NCBI GenBank assembly: GCA_963821815.1
Contig: CAWGFG010000002.1
Span: forward strand, 744,001 to 808,000
DNA: 64,000 nt
Direction: 5' to 3'
Source of the DNA: JASGTU01 sp963821815
GTDB lineage: Bacteria > Chloroflexota > Anaerolineae > Caldilineales > Caldilineaceae
The notes beneath the pieces are model-generated. The model searched no databases. It was not told the DNA's origin and worked only from the letters and a program-made list of their open reading frames with translations. Position 1 is the first letter of the stretch. Each line of letters opens with the position of its first letter. Position numbers and translations under genes: made by a program. Below, one piece after another: positions 17,475 to 28,100 of this stretch.

Positions 17475-20069
17475 ATGAGACCAGATAGAGTTACACAGAA
17501 ACTAAACGAGGCGATGCTTGAGGCACAAAGTATAGCTGAGCAGTACAACAGTGCCACGGTAGACCCAGAGCACCTTCTGTTCGCGTTGTTGAACCAGGAG
17601 GGAGGCGTGGTGCCTGCCGTATTAACAAAGATGGGCGCGGACACTACTACGCTGAGCAAGAGCGTGGAACAGGCTATCGCGGCCAAGCCGCGTACCTCCG
17701 GTGCGTCGGCTGAGACTAGACAGGGCAGCGAGTTGGTCAAAGTCCTGCGCGAAGCAGTGGAGATCGCCGGCAACATGAAGGACGAGTTTGTATCGACCGA
17801 GCATGTGCTCATGGCGATGGCGTCCACATCCGGAAAGATTCGCAACCTGCTGGAGCGCAACAACGTAGACTACAACGGCATTATGCAGGCGTTGGCGGGT
17901 GTGCGCGGCAGTCAGCGCGTGACGACCGACACACCGGAAGACCAGTATGAGGCGCTGTCTAAGTATGGCCGCGATCTGACGCAGGAAGCGTCGCAGGGCA
18001 AGTTGGATCCCGTCATCGGGCGCGATGAAGAGATTCGACGCGTGATTCAGATCCTAAGCCGGCGCACGAAGAACAATCCCGTGCTGATCGGGGAGCCAGG
18101 TGTTGGCAAGACGGCTGTCGTGGAAGGGCTAGCCCTGCGTATTGTAAACGGGGACGTGCCGGCAAGCCTGCGTGATAAGCGGCTGATTGCACTGGACATT
18201 GGTTCTTTGGTTGCCGGCGCTAAGTATCGCGGCGAGTTCGAAGAACGGCTCAAGGCGGTGCTGAAGGAAGTCACCGATTCGGAAGGCGGCATCGTTCTGT
18301 TCATCGACGAGATGCACACGCTGGTGGGCGCTGGCGCTTCAGAAGGCAGCATGGATGCGTCCAATATGCTAAAGCCTATGCTGGCTCGCGGCGAGTTGCA
18401 CGCCATCGGCGCCACAACCTTGGACGAGTACCGAAAGTACATCGAGAAGGACGCGGCGCTGGAGCGACGGTTCCAGCCAGTCTATGTGGATGAGCCATCG
18501 GTGGAAGATACAATCAGCATCTTGCGCGGACTGAAAGGCCCCTATGAGCGCCATCACGGTGTGCGCATCACAGACGGAGCGACAATCGCCGCGGCCATGC
18601 TGAGCAATCGCTATATCAGCGACCGTTTCCTACCGGACAAGGCAATCGACTTGATTGACGAGTCCGCCAGTCGATTGCGCATGCAAATTGACAGCAAGCC
18701 GCAAGAGCTGGACGAGATCGATCGGCAGATCATGCAACTCGAAATCGAACGCGAGGCGCTGAAGAAGGAGAAGGATGAAAGTAGCAAGCAACGCCTTGTC
18801 GCACTGGAAGAAGAGTTAGCAAACCTTCGCGAAGACAGCGCCGAGCTGACGTCGCGCTGGGAAGCCGAGCGAGAGGCGATTTCCAGCGTGCGCGATCTGA
18901 AACAACAGATCGAAGCCGTGCAGGTGGAGATTGAGCAGGCGGAACGCAGTTACGACCTGCAAAAGGCGGCAGAGTTGCGCTACGGCAAGATGGGCCAGTT
19001 GCAGGAGGAATTGCGTAATGCCGAGCAGCGAGTCGAGTCGATTCAGGAGCACGGTGCGCTGTTGAAAGAGGAAGTGGACAGCGAAGAGATCGCCGCAGTG
19101 GTCAGCAAGTGGACGGGCATTCCCGTTGACAAGCTGCTCGAGGGCGAGCGCGAGAAACTGATTCGAATGGAAGACGAACTGCACAAGCGGGTGATCGGTC
19201 AGTCCGAAGCGGTGGGAGCCGTGTCCGCAGCGATAAGACGCAGTCGTGCCGGCTTGCAGGACCCGAACCGGCCTATTGGCAGCTTCATTTTCCTGGGACC
19301 GACCGGTGTCGGCAAGACGGAGTTGGCGAGAGCCTTAGCGGAGTTCCTCTTCGACGATGAGCAGAGTATGGTGCGCATCGACATGAGCGAATACCAGGAA
19401 CGCCACACTGTCGCAAGACTGTTGGGCGCGCCTCCAGGCTACGTCGGGTATGACGAGGGCGGACAGCTGACGGAAGCTGTGCGTCGCCGGCCCTATTCGG
19501 TGGTGCTCTTCGATGAGATCGAAAAGGCCCATCCGGAAGTCTTCAACGCGCTGCTGCAGGTGCTGGACGACGGTCGATTGACCGACGGGCAGGGACGGAC
19601 TGTCGATTTCCGTAACACGCTGATCATTATGACCAGCAACTTAGGCAGCCAGTACATCCTAGATGTGGCAGGTATCGACGAAGAGGTGAAGTCACGTTTG
19701 CTGGAGGTACTGCGTCAGCATTTCCGACCCGAGTTCCTGAACCGTGTGGATGAGATTGTCATCTTCCACGGATTAACCAAGGAACAACTGCGAGAGATCG
19801 TTGACATTCAGTTGGACCGTTTGCGCAGTCTGCTGAAAGACCGGGACATGTCGATCATGTTGACCGACACGGCCAAGGACTTACTGGTGGAAGAAGGTTA
19901 CGATCCGGCTTACGGTGCACGACCGCTGAAGCGTGTCATTCAGCACAAGGTGGCAGACCCGCTGGCATCGGAGATATTAGAAGGCAAGCTACTGCCAGGT
20001 GAGCACATTGTGGTGGATGCCGTCGGCAACGAGCTGACTTTCACAGGACACGAAGTCCTGCAGATGTAG
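17475..20069 (+). CDS. clpB: AAA+ disaggregase ClpB
   Basis: A full-length (~864 aa) class I Clp/Hsp100. An N-terminal double Clp_N domain (AMLEAQSIAEQYNSATVDPEH) is followed by NBD1 with Walker A GEPGVGKTAVVEG and Walker B ILFIDEMHTL-like VLFIDEMH. A middle coiled-coil domain (~residues 400-530, rich in E/K/Q) marks ClpB rather than ClpA/C. NBD2 has Walker A GPTGVGKTEL and the SEYQERHTVARLLGAPPGYVG block. It rescues aggregated proteins with DnaK/DnaJ. ATG 17475 is preceded by GGAGGGAG with good spacing; the in-frame TTG 17457 lies upstream of that site. Upstream spacer 17174-17474 holds only the dnaJ terminator and a short CGAAC-N4-GTTCG palindrome. Confidence 0.97.
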   Translation: MRPDRVTQKLNEAMLEAQSIAEQYNSATVDPEHLLFALLNQEGGVVPAVLTKMGADTTTLSKSVEQAIAAKPRTSGASAETRQGSELVKVLREAVEIAGNMKDEFVSTEHVLMAMASTSGKIRNLLERNNVDYNGIMQALAGVRGSQRVTTDTPEDQYEALSKYGRDLTQEASQGKLDPVIGRDEEIRRVIQILSRRTKNNPVLIGEPGVGKTAVVEGLALRIVNGDVPASLRDKRLIALDIGSLVAGAKYRGEFEERLKAVLKEVTDSEGGIVLFIDEMHTLVGAGASEGSMDASNMLKPMLARGELHAIGATTLDEYRKYIEKDAALERRFQPVYVDEPSVEDTISILRGLKGPYERHHGVRITDGATIAAAMLSNRYISDRFLPDKAIDLIDESASRLRMQIDSKPQELDEIDRQIMQLEIEREALKKEKDESSKQRLVALEEELANLREDSAELTSRWEAEREAISSVRDLKQQIEAVQVEIEQAERSYDLQKAAELRYGKMGQLQEELRNAEQRVESIQEHGALLKEEVDSEEIAAVVSKWTGIPVDKLLEGEREKLIRMEDELHKRVIGQSEAVGAVSAAIRRSRAGLQDPNRPIGSFIFLGPTGVGKTELARALAEFLFDDEQSMVRIDMSEYQERHTVARLLGAPPGYVGYDEGGQLTEAVRRRPYSVVLFDEIEKAHPEVFNALLQVLDDGRLTDGQGRTVDFRNTLIIMTSNLGSQYILDVAGIDEEVKSRLLEVLRQHFRPEFLNRVDEIVIFHGLTKEQLREIVDIQLDRLRSLLKDRDMSIMLTDTAKDLLVEEGYDPAYGARPLKRVIQHKVADPLASEILEGKLLPGEHIVVDAVGNELTFTGHEVLQM

Positions 20070-20123
20070 AAATCGCTGAACAAGCGTATATAAAAGTGGC
20101 GCCGAGTATAGCGTCACCGAATT

Positions 20124-20168
20124 GAGGACAGCCGTATTTATTGGTATGGCTGTCCTCCATTATTTTTT
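20124..20168 (+). terminator. Intrinsic terminator after clpB
   Basis: A 10-bp perfect stem (GAGGACAGCC / GGCTGTCCTC) is followed by TTATTTTTTG. A textbook Rho-independent terminator 55 bp beyond the clpB stop. Confidence 0.88.
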
Positions 20169-20329
20169 GATCTCCATTTTTTACACTCAATTTCTTACCA
20201 TCCATGAAATGCTAGGCTAGGCAGTATTAGCAGCTCCGGGATTGAAACGACGTGCACCAGTCAATTCTGACATATTTCTTACAATGCACTGATTCTGTTC
20301 TTACGTTCGTGCGAGATAATTGGATTCGA

Positions 20330-20366
20330 AGGATAGTCAGCGGAACGAACCAACGCTGACTATCCT
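20330..20366 (+). promoter_or_regulatory. Long inverted repeat upstream of hsp20
   Basis: Perfect 13-bp arms (AGGATAGTCAGCG at 20330-20342 and its complement at 20354-20366) around an 11-base loop, ending 69 bp before the hsp20 start. There is no T-tract, so it is not a classic terminator. It could be an operator or, if transcribed, a structured leader. Confidence 0.5.
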
Positions 20367-20378
20367 CTAGGCCTAGAG
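20365..20378. promoter_or_regulatory. Perfect 14-bp palindrome upstream of hsp20
   Basis: CTCTAGGCCTAGAG, directly abutting the preceding inverted repeat and 57 bp before hsp20. Candidate binding site for a dimeric regulator; none is identified in the window. Confidence 0.4.
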
Positions 20379-20435
20379 TTGATTTGATAGATCGTATTTA
20401 GCATGTGGTGAAGGAATGCAGTAAGGAGGAAAAAT

Positions 20436-20897
20436 ATGGCAACCTTAATGCGATGGGAACCTTTCCGCGAGCTGACAACGATGCGGAACATGATGGATAG
20501 GCTGGTGGACGACTCTTACCGGGATAGTCCGGAAGTATGGTCACATGGAGATGTTACCTTCCCGCTGGCGCTAGACGTGTCCGAGGATGAAGATGCTTAT
20601 CTTGTAGAGGCTTCAGTGCCGGGTCTGGATCCTGATGATCTGGACATCACATTGACCGACAACACGCTAACCGTCAGTGGCAAGATCGAGCAAGAGGAAG
20701 AAAAGGAAGGCAAGCGATACCATTTGCGCGAACGCCGAGTCGGTTCTTTCTCCAGAAGTTTGACTATGCCCACATCAGTGGATCCTGAGAAGATCGAGGC
20801 GACGCACGAAAACGGCGTCCTGACACTTCGGCTCCCCAAGGTTGAGGCGGTCAAACCAAAGAAGATCGCCGTAAAGAAAATGATCGAAACAAGCTAG
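20436..20897 (+). CDS. Small heat-shock protein, Hsp20/alpha-crystallin family
   Basis: 153 residues. A short N-terminal arm (MRWEPFRELTTMRNMMDRL) typical of bacterial Hsp20 is followed by the alpha-crystallin domain (residues ~45-140). That domain carries VSEDEDAYLVEASVPGLDPD and the A-x-x-x-n-G-V-L motif as THENGVLTLRLPK. The IAVKK tail is a weak I-x-I type anchor. It holds unfolding proteins in an ATP-independent way for DnaK/ClpB, whose genes lie just upstream. AAGGAGG precedes ATG 20436 by an ideal distance. Own terminator downstream; likely own promoter in 20170-20435. Confidence 0.93.
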   Translation: MATLMRWEPFRELTTMRNMMDRLVDDSYRDSPEVWSHGDVTFPLALDVSEDEDAYLVEASVPGLDPDDLDITLTDNTLTVSGKIEQEEEKEGKRYHLRERRVGSFSRSLTMPTSVDPEKIEATHENGVLTLRLPKVEAVKPKKIAVKKMIETS

Positions 20898-20942
20898 ACC
20901 TGATACCGGGGATTGTTGTCTGCATAACTGAATAGAAGTAAC

Positions 20943-20975
20943 AATGGGCGGGAGTTCTCTCGCCCATTTGTTGTT
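20943..20975. terminator. Terminator between hsp20 and the convergent uridylyltransferase gene
   Basis: AATGGGCG (20943-20950) pairs with CGCCCATT (20961-20968), followed by TGTTGTTT on the + strand. It sits between convergent genes; the T-tract serves hsp20. Confidence 0.75.
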
Positions 20976-20993
20976 TACACAGAAGACGCTCAA

Positions 20994-22415
20994 CTATTCT
21001 GAGCTAGAGAGTGTGACGTCATCTTGGACGGTGACCGGCTCGATATCCGTATTGTTCAGTCGAACGTCGCCAACGATTGTGATGTGTTTGCCGAAGCGAT
21101 GATCTCCGATAATGTCCAGCCGCCGACAGTTTACCAGTGACGGGGCTCCATAGGGGAAGCGCGACTGCAGATCGTCGATCAGAGTGTAGTACTCCGGGTC
21201 TAGCCGTACCAACGGCGGTTCGTCTCGCGGCTCAGTGGTGCGTTTTGGGTTGAGAACGATCTGATAGTCGTCGTTGAAGATATAGGCGTCGGACCAGAGA
21301 ATAAGTAGGTCGCTATTCTGTTTCACCGGGACGAAGCGGCTGCGCGGGACGCAGAGCGCTTGCGCTCCCTCGAAGAGAGCGATAGCAGAACCCATAGCCG
21401 TCTCAAGCTGATAGACGTGTGGCGAATCCGGCTGTGCTGGGTCGATAGGCTTTTCGTTGAGGATGAGCGGCAAGTTCAGCACGCCCTCCTCGCGCAGCAT
21501 ACGATCTACCGAGGGCAGATGCAGCCACAGATTGTTCGTATTGAAGTAGCGATAGCAGGTAATGTCCTGAAAGAGCTCAATCTCGTCTGGTGGACACTGC
21601 GAACTCTCCCGCAGAATAAGTTGCCCATCCGGTCGCATGCTGAGATGACCGCCCTTCACATCCGCCTCTGTGCGACGGGCAACCTCCATGAGGAACGGCA
21701 CGTCCAGTCCAACCATATAGCCGAGGATCGTCGGATCGAGGACTGCGCCGAGGTTATCCGAATTGCTGACGAAGAGGTACTCGTATCCCGCTTCCAGCAG
21801 CTGCTGTAGGACACCGCTTGTGGCCAGCGAGACGTAGATGTCGCCATGCCCAGGCGGGCACCATTCCTTTTCAGGATCTTGGGGCCAGGTAGCCGGCTCC
21901 AGCGTATCCACCCAAATTTTCGGTTTCATATGCTGTACGAAGTCGACAGGGACATCCTGTACAAAATCGGGATAGACTTTCAGCGCATCCAAGGTTGCCT
22001 CATGCGTGTTGAAGCTGTTCATCAACAGCAGCGGCACGGAGCTCTCGTATTCCTTCCGGGCATGCATCACCTGCCGAAGGATGATATCGAGGAAGGTCAG
22101 TCCATCTTTCACAGGCAGCAACGACTTGGGGCCAGACATGCCCATGCTGGTGCCTAACCCGCCGTTCAACTTGGCAATGGCTACTTTTGGCAACGCACGA
22201 ACGCCCACGTCGGTGCATCCCATACCCAGCTCATCATAGGAACGTAGTGATTTCACGGGCAGTGCTTCGTTGCGGTCGATATATCCCGTCGCGCCTTCCA
22301 ACAGCTGCTTGTAATGGCGCGCGAAGTGATTCACAACCAATTCCGGCTGACCAGCATCAAGCATCTTGGCTATGAAATCGTCTACGTGATTCTCGCGTGA
22401 ACTTGTTGATGTCAC
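20994..22415 (-). CDS. UTP--glucose-1-phosphate uridylyltransferase (eukaryotic UGP2-type)
   Basis: 473 residues of the UDPGP family rather than the short bacterial GalU type. AIAKLNGGLGTSMGMSGPKS is the nucleotide-binding loop and its Lys; CPPGHGDIY and LFVSNSDNLGAVLDPT are the sugar-phosphate and metal-site motifs. A C-terminal left-handed beta-helix (DIIGDHRFGKHITIVGDVR) ends the protein. It makes UDP-glucose for glycans. The start is GTG 22415, preceded by AAAGGAGTGAAAA in the correct orientation. It lies 56 bp downstream of the gamma-glutamyltransferase gene on the same strand. Confidence 0.9.
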   Translation of the reverse strand: MTSTSSRENHVDDFIAKMLDAGQPELVVNHFARHYKQLLEGATGYIDRNEALPVKSLRSYDELGMGCTDVGVRALPKVAIAKLNGGLGTSMGMSGPKSLLPVKDGLTFLDIILRQVMHARKEYESSVPLLLMNSFNTHEATLDALKVYPDFVQDVPVDFVQHMKPKIWVDTLEPATWPQDPEKEWCPPGHGDIYVSLATSGVLQQLLEAGYEYLFVSNSDNLGAVLDPTILGYMVGLDVPFLMEVARRTEADVKGGHLSMRPDGQLILRESSQCPPDEIELFQDITCYRYFNTNNLWLHLPSVDRMLREEGVLNLPLILNEKPIDPAQPDSPHVYQLETAMGSAIALFEGAQALCVPRSRFVPVKQNSDLLILWSDAYIFNDDYQIVLNPKRTTEPRDEPPLVRLDPEYYTLIDDLQSRFPYGAPSLVNCRRLDIIGDHRFGKHITIVGDVRLNNTDIEPVTVQDDVTLSSSE

Positions 22416-22471
22416 TTTTCACTCCTTTCCTGAAACGGTTGCGGCAGTTTGCGGCATCACATACGGTGCGT

Positions 22472-24145
22472 CTAAAAGCCTATGGCGCAGCCGTCGCTGC
22501 GGCTCTCGCTGCCTGCCATGAGTACGCCGCTGACTGGGTCTCGTACTATCACTTGACCCATACCAAATCCGGTGCGGTCAAGGCCATCCACCGGGGCGAG
22601 TTTATGACCGCGCTTTGCAAGGTCGGCTAACATGTCGATCCCCCATGATGATTCGACCTGTATCAAGCCGCCTTCATCCTCCGCGCCTGAGCCGGCTGAC
22701 GGGCGCGCGATTTGCCATCGGGGCATATCGAGCGCCTGCTGCGGCGTCATGCCTAAGTCTACTAGATTCACCAGCACCTGAAAATGACCCTGCGGTTGCA
22801 TATGACCGCCCATTACGCCGTAGCTCGCATGCAGCTCGCCAGCGCGTGTGGTCATGGCAGGGATAATGGTGTGGTAAGGGCGCTTGTTGGGCGCCAGCGC
22901 ATTGGGATGCTCTGGATCAAGCACGAATAACTCCGCACGATTCTGCAGGCTTACGCCGGTGCCCGGCACCACAAGACCTGAACCTGTGCCCATATATAGG
23001 CTGTTGATGAACGAACACGCATTGCCTTCTCCGTCGACAGCACTTAGATAGACTGTATCGCTGCCCGCCATTGGCGTTCCATAAGCAACGTGAGCGGCTG
23101 CTCTCTTTACATTGATGAGGCTGCGACGCTGTTCAACATACTCCATGCTTACCAGCCCGTCCAGTGGAATGTCGACCTTGCGCGGGTCGCACACCCACTG
23201 CTGTGCATCGGCAAAGGCGAACCGCATGCATTCGATCATGACATGTGTACGGTCTGCCGGGGACATGCTGGCAAGGTCGAAGCCGGACGCCAAATTCGCC
23301 GCAATAATCGCCGCCAAGCCCTGTCCATTCGGAGGGCATTCGTAGAGCCTCACGTCTCGATATTGTGTGGAGATCGGTTCGTCCCATGTGCTGGTATGGG
23401 CCGCCATATCGCCTGGGGTTATCCAGCCGCCATATAACTGAACGTGCCGGCTCAGCTTGTGCGCAAATTCGCCCTGGTAGATGTACGCTTTACCATCGCT
23501 GGCTATGCCGCGCATCGTCTCCGCAAGCGTAGGGATGCGCATGATCTCGCCGGCGCGCGGCGCCCGACCATCGATGAGCAGCTCGTTGCCGCTTGGTTGC
23601 GTCGGGCCGTTGTCAAGGTCGCCGGATACCCAATTCTCGTCGCGAAGGAGCTTGGAGGCCTGGCTGGCCCAGATCTGGGCAATGATTTCTGATACCGGGT
23701 AGCCGTTCTCCGCTGTCCAAATGGCCGGTTGCAACACGTCCGTCAAAGACATGCGACCGTGGCGCGCCAATAGGTCGCTCCACCCGGCAACTGTGCCTGG
23801 AATGCTGACAGCGTGCCCGGTATAGGCCGGCATCTTGCAGTATCCCAGTTTTTTCAGTTCGTCAATAGAGGCGGCTGCTGGCGCCCGTCCGGACCCGTTC
23901 AGGGCAGTCACTTCTTTGGTTGATGCGTCCCAGTACAGGGCAAAGCAATCTCCGCCGATTCCTGTGCTGATCGGCTGCACGACGTTGAGCATGGCAGCCG
24001 TTGCAATGGCAGCATCTGCTGCATTGCCGCCAGCTTTCAGCATGTCCAGTCCCGCCATGGCGGCAAGGGGTTGACTTGTGGCGACCATGCCGCGAGTTGC
24101 CAATACGTTGCTTCTTCTAGAGCGGAACACACCGTCGATCTTCAT
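22472..24145 (-). CDS. Gamma-glutamyltransferase family protein
   Basis: ~557-residue Ntn-hydrolase of the GGT family. The early block MLKAGGNAADAAIATAAMLNVVQP and STGIGGDCFALYW match the large subunit. AGSDTVYLSAVDGEGNACSF contains the Thr expected to become the nucleophile after self-cleavage. PNKRPYHTIIPAM and GVMGGHMQPQGHFQVLVNL complete the small subunit. No signal peptide is seen, so a cytoplasmic amidase/acylase-like role is possible and the substrate is not assured. ATG 24145 has GGGAG five bases upstream; the in-frame ATG 24184 lacks a clear site. Confidence 0.88.
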   Translation of the reverse strand: MKIDGVFRSRRSNVLATRGMVATSQPLAAMAGLDMLKAGGNAADAAIATAAMLNVVQPISTGIGGDCFALYWDASTKEVTALNGSGRAPAAASIDELKKLGYCKMPAYTGHAVSIPGTVAGWSDLLARHGRMSLTDVLQPAIWTAENGYPVSEIIAQIWASQASKLLRDENWVSGDLDNGPTQPSGNELLIDGRAPRAGEIMRIPTLAETMRGIASDGKAYIYQGEFAHKLSRHVQLYGGWITPGDMAAHTSTWDEPISTQYRDVRLYECPPNGQGLAAIIAANLASGFDLASMSPADRTHVMIECMRFAFADAQQWVCDPRKVDIPLDGLVSMEYVEQRRSLINVKRAAAHVAYGTPMAGSDTVYLSAVDGEGNACSFINSLYMGTGSGLVVPGTGVSLQNRAELFVLDPEHPNALAPNKRPYHTIIPAMTTRAGELHASYGVMGGHMQPQGHFQVLVNLVDLGMTPQQALDMPRWQIARPSAGSGAEDEGGLIQVESSWGIDMLADLAKRGHKLAPVDGLDRTGFGMGQVIVRDPVSGVLMAGSESRSDGCAIGF

Positions 24146-24384
24146 ACGTTCTCCCGTTGCAGTGGTTGTCTCCGGAGGTATCATCGTTCACACCCGCGCG
24201 CGAACCGCTGTGCGGACTGACTGAATGCTTTGTGTGAATGTCGTTCTATAGGGCATCATATCCAACAGAACGGGCATGTCCAAAAATAGCTTGCGGTAAC
24301 CGCGCCACGGCGGTTGTCGAATTTCTCTTGACGACTGCGTCCGGTATTGACTAACAGGTACAATAGGGTAGACTAGCGAGTGCT

Positions 24385-25137
24385 ATGGGCATCCTAATCC
24401 AATATGTCGCGAACTATGCATCATGGATATACGCTGCATGCGGATTGATTGCCCTCTATCAGATCTACCGAGTCTGGCTGGTTCGTTCGGAGCGCCGCCA
24501 AGCCATCTTTTCGCTTGAACGGGAGAAGGCGGTTCACGATACATACAACATATTCGCGATTGCCCTGATTCTGCTGCTCACCATGGGCATCACCTACTTT
24601 GTGAGCACAACACTGAAGACGGCGGTACAGCCTTTGGTGGACGAAGCGCTGGCTCCAACGCCGCCACTGCCTTTTGTACCTACACCTACGAATACTCCGC
24701 TTCCCGCTACGGCGACGCCAACGGAAACGGCGCCGCCGCCAATAGAGAGTGTCGAAGTTTTGGAAGAGCCGACGGAAGCTGTAACAACAGTGGAACCGAC
24801 CGCTCCGGTGGTAGCCGTAGCGCCTTCATGTCCCGATTCACGTTCGGTTTTCATACGCCCAGGCGCGAACGAGCAAGTCAGCGGCATACTGAACGTCATC
24901 GGCACGGCTACCCACGAGCAGTTCGACTATTACAAAGTCGAATACGCACCAGGCGTCAGCCCAAGCGGCGGCTGGGTCTATATTGCCGGCGGAAACAACC
25001 CGGTGGAGAATAATGTCCTCGCCAGTTTTGATACGCATGCGCTAGGCAATGGTAACTGGACGCTGCGTTTGATCGTCGTAGATAAAACAGGCAACTATCC
25101 GCAGCCCTGCCAAGTCACGATCAACATAGCAAACTAG
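24385..25137 (+). CDS. Two-helix membrane protein with Thr/Pro linker and extracytoplasmic beta domain
   Basis: Function unknown. Residues ~5-30 and ~55-78 are hydrophobic helices separated by a basic cytoplasmic loop. Residues ~88-145 form a Thr/Pro/Ala/Glu-rich stalk (PTPTNTPLPATATPTET). The C-terminal ~105 residues form a predicted beta-sandwich beginning FIRPGANEQVSGILNVIGTA and ending TLRLIVVDKTGNYPQPC, resembling extracellular Ig-like domains common in Chloroflexota. First of three closely packed envelope genes (the next starts 4 bp after the stop), so a joint surface role is inferred. A weak TTGACT-N16-TAGACT pair lies just upstream (24347-24374). Confidence 0.7.
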   Translation: MGILIQYVANYASWIYAACGLIALYQIYRVWLVRSERRQAIFSLEREKAVHDTYNIFAIALILLLTMGITYFVSTTLKTAVQPLVDEALAPTPPLPFVPTPTNTPLPATATPTETAPPPIESVEVLEEPTEAVTTVEPTAPVVAVAPSCPDSRSVFIRPGANEQVSGILNVIGTATHEQFDYYKVEYAPGVSPSGGWVYIAGGNNPVENNVLASFDTHALGNGNWTLRLIVVDKTGNYPQPCQVTINIAN

Positions 25138-25141
25138 CTAG

Positions 25142-28100
25142 ATGTTTGAAGACAAGCAGCGCCTACAAATCATGACCATCATCGCCGTAGCACTTGTATC
25201 GGCGCTTGTTTTCTCATTCACCGAGGGCCAGTCGAGGGGGCAGCGTACGGTTGGCAGGCAGGTGGCGACTATGCAGACCGCGCAGTCAATGCTCGTTGCC
25301 CAACTTTCGGCTACACCGACGCCGACGGAAGTCATAGCCGTTATCCTCATTCCCTCTGCAACGCCCACGCCAAGCCTATCGCCCACGCCTACGTTGACGC
25401 CGACGCCCACGCTGACTCCCACGCCCACGTTAACGCCAACGCCGACCACTACACCGTCATCACCGCTGGAATGGGCGGAGCGATACCGTATATTGGCGGA
25501 GGAAGGCCTCAACGCGATTGCCGGCGACGAACTTGACGGCAACCGTGCTGAATCGCTTCTGCGCGGCATCGCACAGGAGCAAGGGCTGTTGCACGTACCC
25601 GCTACGTACTTTGCACTCGATGGCAGCCTTTGGGCAGCCATCGTCGTACCACGCACGCCGGACGGTCGCACGCTGCCCATAATCTTTTGGCAGGATCCCA
25701 ATGACCAGAACCGCATCAAGAGCCAAAACCTGCTTGACACGATTGCCGTAACCGACGACGGATATGACTATACTCGGCTCTTGGGCGGCCTAAGCTATGG
25801 CGCGATCCGTTCTGACTTCCTGGGTCGATTACATGTGCTATTTGTGGAGCGTCCTGGTACCGCGGATCAGCTTGGCGCGTCCGTTATCGCTCAGCAACAA
25901 CCCGGCGGCGACTTCTTGCGCATCTGGGACTCTGCAGATAGTTCCCTGTGGACGATTCCAGCCACTGGCAGCCAGATCCAGATCATGGAGTCCGACGGAC
26001 GCGTACTGCCCGACATCCAGATCGTGGCGCCGCTAGCGGAACATGGCCAGCTTCGTCGAGAGGTGGATGCACCTGAGGGTTTCGTGGAACGCCAGCCGTT
26101 TGCCAGACAGTGGGCTGCGTCACTTTGGCGCTTCACGTCAGCGGACGCTGCACTGGAAAGACCGGAGATATCCGAGATCGGCTATGAGCTGGAGGATGCA
26201 GTGCTCGTCTCAACGCCGCTCTCCGCGATCGCACATGTGCTGCAAGACATACGGCGGTCGGATCTGGCAGCCGCATCCATTTATGTCAGCAGGCTCGACC
26301 TGTTGCAGGAAGTATATGATTTAGGCCTTCACCAGCCCGGCGCATGGATAGGCTTATATTTGGATGAAAACGGCCGCGAGCTGTTCTCAAATGAAGTCTC
26401 CCGACGATTGCAGATATTCGACAATGGTGACCGCCAGCGGAGCTATATTGCAGAGTTTGACCAAGGATCGGACAGCGGTTACCGACTGACGTCTATCGAA
26501 CAGGCTCCACCCTATGATGGCGCTGAGATTGTGACGCCTTCTGCGCCGCTAGCGACGTTGACCCATACGCCGATTCCCACGATAACGACGACTCCTTCGT
26601 CGACTTCTACGCAACCGCCTGCGGCTGAGGGATCGTCTGGTTCCGTGCCTCTTCCGCCAACGGCAACTTCGATTCCGACTTCTACCAATACGCCGACGAG
26701 CACCTCAACTGATACACCCACTGAGACAGCTACGAGTACGCCGACTGACACCGCCACCGCCGCACCCACTGGTACTCAAACGCCGACGCCGACGCCGACG
26801 TCAACAGCAACCGAGACGTTCACCCCGACTCCCAGTATCACGCCGACGCCCACTGAGACTGCCACGCCCACTGTCGCGCCTACTGCGACGGACACCCAAA
26901 CCCCTACGTCCACCAGTACGCCTGTACTTGTGTATGAGATACCGACCGAGCAGGCGCCATTGGCTCGTGCCAAGGTAGTACGATGGCCCGCCAACCTGCG
27001 TACCAAACCAAGCACCGAATCCGAAACGCTGGCACAGCTCAGCGAAGGCGTAAATGTTGACCTCTATGGCGTTACCATTGACGGAAACTGGACGTTGATG
27101 CGTGTTAATGAGCCCGAGAATGAAACGAACGGTCTTGTCGGCTGGATCGCAAGTGAGCTATTGGATGTCTCCGGCGCAACGGCCTTCCTAACGCAGTTCC
27201 GACTTGACGGTGCTCCAGTCATCTCACCGACGCCTACATACACCCCTAGCGTAACGCCAACCCCGACGCGCGGCATTCCTACAGCCACGTTCACCAGCAC
27301 TCCTACCCTGTCGCCAACACCAACGCTTTCCCCCACACCTACGCTGTCACCGACGCCACGCTCGACACCGGCTATTGAATCGGCCAGAAGCGAACCAATG
27401 GCCGAATTTGTGGCGCCACCACATGAAGAGGGCGAGTATGAATTGACGATCACTGGAAACGGCGCCGGTTTTGGTGGCCTAGACGCCTCGTCGTTGAAGG
27501 CGACGGACGGCGATGGCAATGAATGGACGATCGCCATTGACTCTGCCAGCATCGAGATGTGGGATGGCATTTTTGGCGCATTCCCGGCTAAGTGGATTCC
27601 TGGTAGTATCAATCTATTGTGGCCTGGCACGAAACTGTATATTCGCGGTCAATTGGCCGCCGAAACAAACGCAATCACGGCGGACCGGGTACGCATCGCC
27701 GCCGCGCCGACACAACAACGTGCGGAACTGGTGGCGCGTCCCGAGTTAGCTCAAGGCATTGCTGACCGCTCCGTGGTAAGCCTACTTGGCAGCCGAGAAG
27801 AGCCCGGAATTTATCTCATGGAAACAGCCGGTACACTGCGCCAATTGTGGATAAATGAATCAGAGGCGTCCTGGGCAAGCGGCGATCCTATAGACGGTGT
27901 GCTGGTCAGTACAGGAGAAACACAGACTGGCTCCAACAGCTTCACGTGGATACGAAGCGACGGCTTCGGCCTTCAGATCCACGCCCAGCCGTACCACGAT
28001 GTGCGCGGCGTGGTTGGCGATGTCTTTGGCGGTCTGTGGTGGATAGAAACGCCACAAGTCGAGCTCGATCAGTGGCAGCTTTGGCAATACGATCCGCTTC

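Noticed and set aside
25312..25460. Short tandem DNA repeats in the 1266-residue protein gene as a CRISPR or satellite
   Set aside because: The repeats are in-frame ACG/CCC-type codons for Thr-Pro stalks, with no spacers of fixed length.
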